Origin: Scenedesmus sp. ARA3
Taxonomy: Eukaryota > Chlorophyta > Chlorophyceae > Sphaeropleales > Scenedesmaceae
DNA: 64,000 bases
Assembly (NCBI GenBank): GCA_004335835.1
Contig: RWJK01001566.1
Span: 28,786-92,785, forward strand
Reading direction: 5' to 3'
Each line of letters begins with the position of its first letter. The first letter of the stretch is position 1. The translations under genes were made by a program, and so were the position numbers. The notes under the pieces were generated by a model. The model was not told the origin of the DNA, made no database searches, and saw only the letters and a program-made list of their open reading frames with translations. Positions 58,901-64,000 of this stretch are shown here, in pieces.

Positions 58901-61900
58901 GCCAGAACAACGTCAGCTGCTGGATGTAGGCAGCAGCTTGTGATGATTACTGACAGCTGATTGCTAGTATGCTCTTTGCAAAGCTTGCATGTGCAGCAGT
59001 GCACTGCTAGTGCTGTACTTGCAAGCGATAAGGCAAAAAAGGAAGGTGCTGCCTCTCTGCTTATCAGTCAAGCTCACCACGTTGCCCTCAAACAAGCCCT
59101 GGCCAGACAGCTCCCGCTTAGCCATCTCTGTCAGGTGCATGGCCCCGCCATACACGCCTGCGCTGTTGTTTGTGAAGACAGCATCCTTCCACGTGATACT
59201 GCCAGGGCAGCTTGCTCCGCACATCACCAGCCCGCCTCCACTGCAGAGCATGAAGAGCATGCAAAGCAAGCAGCTTAGCTGTAGCTCAGGGCCAGCTGTA
59301 GATGGGCTGCTTATGAGGTGTTAGTAGATGCACCCTGGAGCGCGTGCGTATGTGCACTTACAGCTGCTGCAGATGGCAGGACATGCAGATGCACAACAGG
59401 CACCTTGTTGTCGTGGGGCAGACGCACCTGCCAGCAGCGCTGTTGTCGACAAACTTGACGCTGGTCATGTTGTACAAGCAAGTGTTCCGGTCAGCCATCA
59501 CAGCGCCACCCTCGCTTGCACGGTTGTGCAGGAACGTAACATTATGCAGCCCAGCAAAGGTGCTGTCTCGCATGTACAACGCTCCGCCATGTCCATTTGC
59601 TTTGTTGCCTTCAAACCTTGTGTTGTTTATGACGGTCTGGCTGTTGCAACCGCCAACATCAGCACCATTTGCTGGACAGGCGATGCTGATGGCGCCGCCA
59701 TGCTCTGCTGTGTTGTTGCTCAGAGAAGAGTCTAACACAGTGAGGCTGGCGCCAGTAAAGTTCACGGCCGAGCCATTGTTGTTTGATACTGTGCCGTTGA
59801 TAAGCTGCAAACTTGACCCAGCCTCCGCAGCTATAACACTGCCTGTTGCGTTGTTGCTGGTTATGCTGCTCGACTCAATGATAACAGAGGTATAAGGCCC
59901 AATGCTGATTGCAGCACCATCTTTGCCGGAATTGCCAGTAATGTGGACGTTGCGCAGCACTGCTGGGGAGGTGTAGGCACCTGTGGCGTCCACTTCGATT
60001 CTTACAGCGCTGCCGTTGCAGCCGCTGATGCGCACATTCTCCAGCACTGCACCGGATGACCTGCATACGGAGAACAGCACGCATAAATGTAGAGTTCCTG
60101 CAAGAGTAGCGTGCATCCGGCTCTAGCAGTACAAGCTAGATCAGCGCAAGTCAGCACAAACCTCTTGCCGATGCATCTGCAAGTGCTGCTACAACAGCAT
60201 GCATTGTGGCAACATGTCACTTACAACACAACCGCACCTGATGGTCACGGCAGAGGTGGCATTAACAGTACAGCGCAGCTCCAACAGCCCTGTAGCTGCC
60301 CCTGCTGCTGCCGCTGACTTTTGCAGCAGGCCACGCCCACCCGCCCCATCACTGCTGCTGCTGCTGCTGCTGCTGCTCTTTCCACCAGTGATGATGATGT
60401 CACCAGCCAGCAGTAGCGGCTGCGTCCCTTTTATGCTGGCAGCTGGCGGCAGCCTGATCCAGTCCCCTGCTGTCATGTTGAGGCCCCAGTTCAAACCCCA
60501 GTCGGTGAACACATCAGCGGATGGGGCTTGAGCGCTTTGGGGGATAGCTGTGAGGCTGATGCCCTGCAAGCAGCAGCACACAGGCACAAGACACGCATCA
60601 GCACAAGACAGGTGCCACAGTCACCGCGCCGACACCAGAGCTACTGAACGTCCTGCTGAACTAGTGGCCGCACGTCACGTGTGCAGAGAACAGCTGCCAA
60701 CTACTCGTCATGCTGGCACTTCAATCAGTTGTCGCCTAGCACCTTTGGCTCACCCCATTTGCACCCCAAGGTGCAAGCAGGCAGGTAGGGGGTGTGCAGC
60801 TTAGGGGCGTCGCCCCTGGCCACACACACCCTCTTCAGCCGCAGAGCAGCCTGGGTAGCCGATCACTCACTCACTCACTCACTCACTCTTGTTGACAATA
60901 GCTGTGCCGAGCACGACATAGGCAGGCAGGCAATCCGTGTTGACGTACCCGGGTACAGGCCTGTGCCTTGACCGAACCCGGCGACTCACCGCTCTGTGCA
61001 TCAGCGCAACAGTGCCAATCTCAGACAGCGGCACGATCCCAGTGTTTGGAAAGGCCAGCTGGTACGCCCCCTGCGTGTTGATGTTGTCAACTGCTGCTTT
61101 ACGCCAGCGTGGCGTCGGCTCGCTGAAATCAAGCACAAACAGGTCCGTTGACCGGCTCACATTGTTTGTGTTACGGTTGTACCGCAGACCACCAAACAGC
61201 ATCACCTGCAGCAGAATGCAGTAGCCCAAGTCTCACTGCAAGGTATATCTGATGGCGGAACCTTGTGTGAAAGAGAGGCAGCACAGGAATAGACTTCTCT
61301 GCTTCAGTTCAATCAACCAGGTGACACCTGCCTGTACGTGCTGTGCGCCGCAGAAGCCTGAATTGCACGAAGCTCACCTGCTTGCCCTCAACTGCCATGC
61401 TGTGGTACATGAGCCCAGGTGGAAGGTCACCCACAGGCGCCAGCTTCCGCCACTTGTCAGCTGCAATGTCATACAGCCAGGCTGTGGTGTCCCATTCACT
61501 TGCGTTCAGCAGTTGAGGGGCTGTTGTTTTATCGGCCAAGAGCTCGCCCAGTGTGGTGTTGATGTCAGAGCCCCCATAGAGCAATAACACATCACTTTGG
61601 AGCCCTAGCTGCGAGACTGTACTACTAGACAGGTAGGTCAGTACATGACCACTGCGGGCGCTGGGGAATGCGGCGCCCTTGGCTGCTGGTGCCAGCTGGG
61701 CTGCTCTGCTGATTGCAGGCACGGAACTGCTTCCCCCAAGCTTTGCACTGAACAACAAGCCATGTGGCTTCCACTCCGGCAGCTTCATGGTGTTATTGCT
61801 GTTTGGAACAGGCAGATTCGTGTAGCCATACATGGTGAGGCCCCCAAAGATGTATAGCTGGCCGACAGGGCTGCAAGCCATGCTGGCATAAGCTGCCCCT

Positions 61901-62720
61901 GGCATTCCAGCGCTGCCGGACAAAGTCATCAGACGTACAATTGGTCGGCCTGGCTGCACAAGGGCAGCGTAGGACCCTTTGTGCACCGTAAATGTTCCAC
62001 CATCACTGAACCGACCGCCATGCTCAACGTACATGGCCTGGCTGTCCAAGTCGGTTGTGCAGGTTGCAACGCCCTCGGCATAAGGGTAGCCTGCTGCCGG
62101 CTGCAGGGTGAAGTTGCTGACGCTGCCCTGCCTAACGTTGATGTACGCGCCTTGCAGGGGTTCTGCAGAGGCCGGATTGCAGCAGCAGCAGTAGCAGCAT
62201 GGACGAACAACTCAGATGTGCAGAGCCCATATCCTCAGGTGCCTGGATCACAGCTAGTATCATGAAGCTGTGCTACATACCCGCTGAAATGTGCCAGGCA
62301 TGCTGCCTTCAGCAACGTGTGGCTACAACTTTTGCCATGTGTCGCCCAACGCCACTGGCTGAGGTAAGCGGCTGCTCTCGCTTACTTGCAGTGTCAACAA
62401 ACTCCAGCTGCCCTCCTGGGTTTGTTGTTTGCTGGGCATTCAGCACAAGCAGCTGCGCTCCAGCAATGCTGTCCACCTTGTAGAGCTTGGTGTTTGAATT
62501 CAATGCTGCGCCGTTGCCAACCACCTTGGAAGCCACTAGCTGTGTGCGGCGCGTTGCGCACCACGTGTAGTTTGACACCGCAGTGATATCAGGCCGCCCT
62601 GTGTTGACTTTTGGCATCTCCACCAGGACAACAAACGGTTGCCAGGTGGCAGCTGGCTGGCATTGGTAGTCGGCAATGGCCTGGGGTACAGCAGCACCCA
62701 AACAGCAGCAGCCAGCAGCA

Positions 62721-62761
<41 letters not shown>

Positions 62762-63930
62762 GGGGCAAGGCAATAGAATCTGTGTGCAAACATTCAGCTT
62801 ATCTAGAAGCCCCCTTTGTTTGCCGCTTCGGCTGGTGCACAAATTCATCTGCCAAGTGAGCAACGCAACAGGCTGCGTATGTCATGCTATGACAGTGCTT
62901 GCCTCCACTCTATACTCACCGCGCCCCTGATGATGAACCCCTTGTCCGACCAGGGTTGGATGTTGACGTTGCTTGAATCCAACGCCCCAACCAGATCCAC
63001 AATGCCGATGTATGGCATGATGGTCACATCAGCAGCGCTGACTTGCACGTTGCCGTGCAATGGCAGGTCAATCAACTGCAGGCCGGACAGGTCTTGCAAA
63101 TCCAGTGGCTGCATCACCAGCAACTTGGACAGCTGCAGCGCAACACGCTTCTTTGAAGCCACGTCACTGACGTCGATGTCATACACAGACACCACGCTGA
63201 CAGGTAAGGAGGCCCTCAACCTGCAGCGGTATAGCACACAGGCCCCTGATTGGTGCGTGCAGCGCTGGAGATGTTGACATAGAGCTGTTCAAACGGCTGG
63301 TGGCAGTCATGGCATGCAAACAGACGACACCAATCTGCCCAGGTCACCTGCTTGTTGTGCTATGTGGTTCCCCATTTTGCAAGACCCCTTACCCTTTGCT
63401 GGAAAAGTTGGCAGTGGTCGACGCCCACATGACAAGCTTGGGCTCCCCGTACAGTGGCAGAATGTTGAGTGTCAGGACCTTGCCGCCATTGCCACCTGGC
63501 AACTCTTTCAGGCCTCCCAAGCTGACAGTGGTTTGAAGATCACGCTGTATGCCTGTATCGCCCTCGCCAGTAACCTCTGCATCAAAGCAGTTGATAGTGA
63601 CATATGATGTAACACAGCCGAAGATGCGCTGATTGGTCTCCGCATGTGCACACTGCTGCTGGGCCTGAGCGAGCTGTGCAATCTTTATGCCACACCACCG
63701 ATGTTGCACTGTATCAAACAATCTTTTCTACGGTTGAAAGGCGGTGCGTGCAGCTGCCGTTGTTATATCTGTGTCCACTGCAAGCAGTCTTGCTTACCAG
63801 ACCAGAGGATGGTAGTTGCATTTTGCAGCCGCCGCATGGTGTTGACTACCAAGTAGGGAAAGTCTCCGTCAGCGTCCAGAGACATGATGGACACAAGAGG
63901 GAAGTCTAGGAGTGTCACGACATCATCTGC
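51667..63930 (-). CDS. Kelch / beta-helix / multi-TM / EF-hand protein, 5' partial
   Basis: Exons 5' to 3': 63930-63798, about 63660-63393, 63220-62920, 62680-62386, 62162-61378, 61205-60990, 60563-60238, 60060-59428, 59240-59078, 58833-58516, 58320-57750, 57583-57042, 56830-56632, 56344-56142, 55813-54644, 54294-54090, 53775-53321, 52932-52753, 52230-51667. Phases agree from 63220 onward; the border between the first two is unresolved. About 2500 residues are visible and the N terminus is off the window. Order: kelch-like blades with Gly-Gly motifs (LYIFGGLTMYG, LLLYGGSDI, VMLFGGLRYN); a parallel beta-helix with many N-x-S/T sites and GGA turns (SSLSNNTAEHGGAISI); a Cys-rich segment (CVTCSAPSYSFYPEAPQCSQ); GYEGPLCGACQ; about seven or eight membrane segments; then an EF-hand loop DRDGKGYVSKQD. 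The plan fits large algal surface proteins with a TRP/GCC-like membrane part, i.e. a candidate cell-surface sensor or channel. Function not shown. Confidence 0.85.
52496..52555 (-). repeat. Echo of giant-gene exon 18 3' end
   Basis: Repeats the border at 52753-52795 (LCAMAVIFIEAVLH plus donor). Over 14 codons three differ (Leu, Cys, Ala), all synonymous. Downstream of the copied end. Confidence 0.9.
60750..60875 (-). repeat. Dispersed repeat, copy 2
   Basis: Inverted relative to the copy at 2545-2675; inside an intron of the giant gene, followed by a (TCAC)n run at 60865-60890. Confidence 0.65.
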
Positions 63931-63937
63931 CTGCAAT

Positions 63938-63939
63938 GC

Positions 63940-64000
<61 letters not shown>
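63938..64000. repeat. (AC)n microsatellite at window edge
   Basis: Uninterrupted AC dinucleotides to the end of the window, in the intron upstream of the last visible exon of the giant gene. Confidence 0.97.

Noticed and set aside
63940..64000. Telomere-like repeat at the window end
   Set aside because: It is a plain AC dinucleotide tract inside an intron, not a TTTAGGG-type telomere.

Overview
This is nuclear DNA of a green alga. Genes are dense with introns (GTGAGT/GTGCGT-type donors, CTTGCAG/CTGCAG acceptors), proteins are rich in Gln, Ala and Ser runs, and CTG/CAG trinucleotide tracts occur in exons and introns alike. Gene content (plastid-type heme oxygenase, 4-hydroxyphenylpyruvate dioxygenase, a beta-helix membrane protein) fits a chlorophycean, possibly a Scenedesmus/Tetradesmus-type alga; that placement is inference. 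Exon models below were joined by hand and checked for splice-phase agreement.

Layout. 1-4566: no gene I can defend; low-complexity DNA with a 36-bp tandem array. 4567-6961 and 10248-12988 (both minus): two secreted or single-pass membrane proteins of matching architecture, separated by about 3.3 kb that holds an adjacent pair of palindromes and a 776-bp hAT-like element with no transposase. About 14.4-23.7 kb (minus): a UvrD/Rep/Srs2-type DNA helicase with at least 12 exons. 24277-25930 (plus): an IsdG/LFO1-type heme oxygenase diverging from the helicase. 28864-33736 (minus): complete ten-exon HPPD. 34525-37541 (minus): unrecognised helical polyQ protein. 38201-49873 (plus): complete 21-exon second-largest subunit of RNA polymerase I (RPA2). 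51667 to beyond the right edge (minus): a giant kelch / beta-helix / Cys-rich / multi-TM / EF-hand protein whose 5' end lies outside the window.

The genes are unrelated housekeeping and surface functions; I see no operon-like pathway linking them. The strongest unexplained signal is shared by nearly all of them: introns carry partial copies of the neighbouring exon's border, including the splice site, always on the side facing the copied end ('exon-border echoes'). Where echo and exon can be aligned codon by codon, differences are mostly synonymous (about 17 synonymous to 4 replacement in the four sets I counted). Secondary signals are CTTGCAGGAA arrays, a 200-bp repeat in three introns of RPA2, and a hairpin array behind the heme oxygenase gene.
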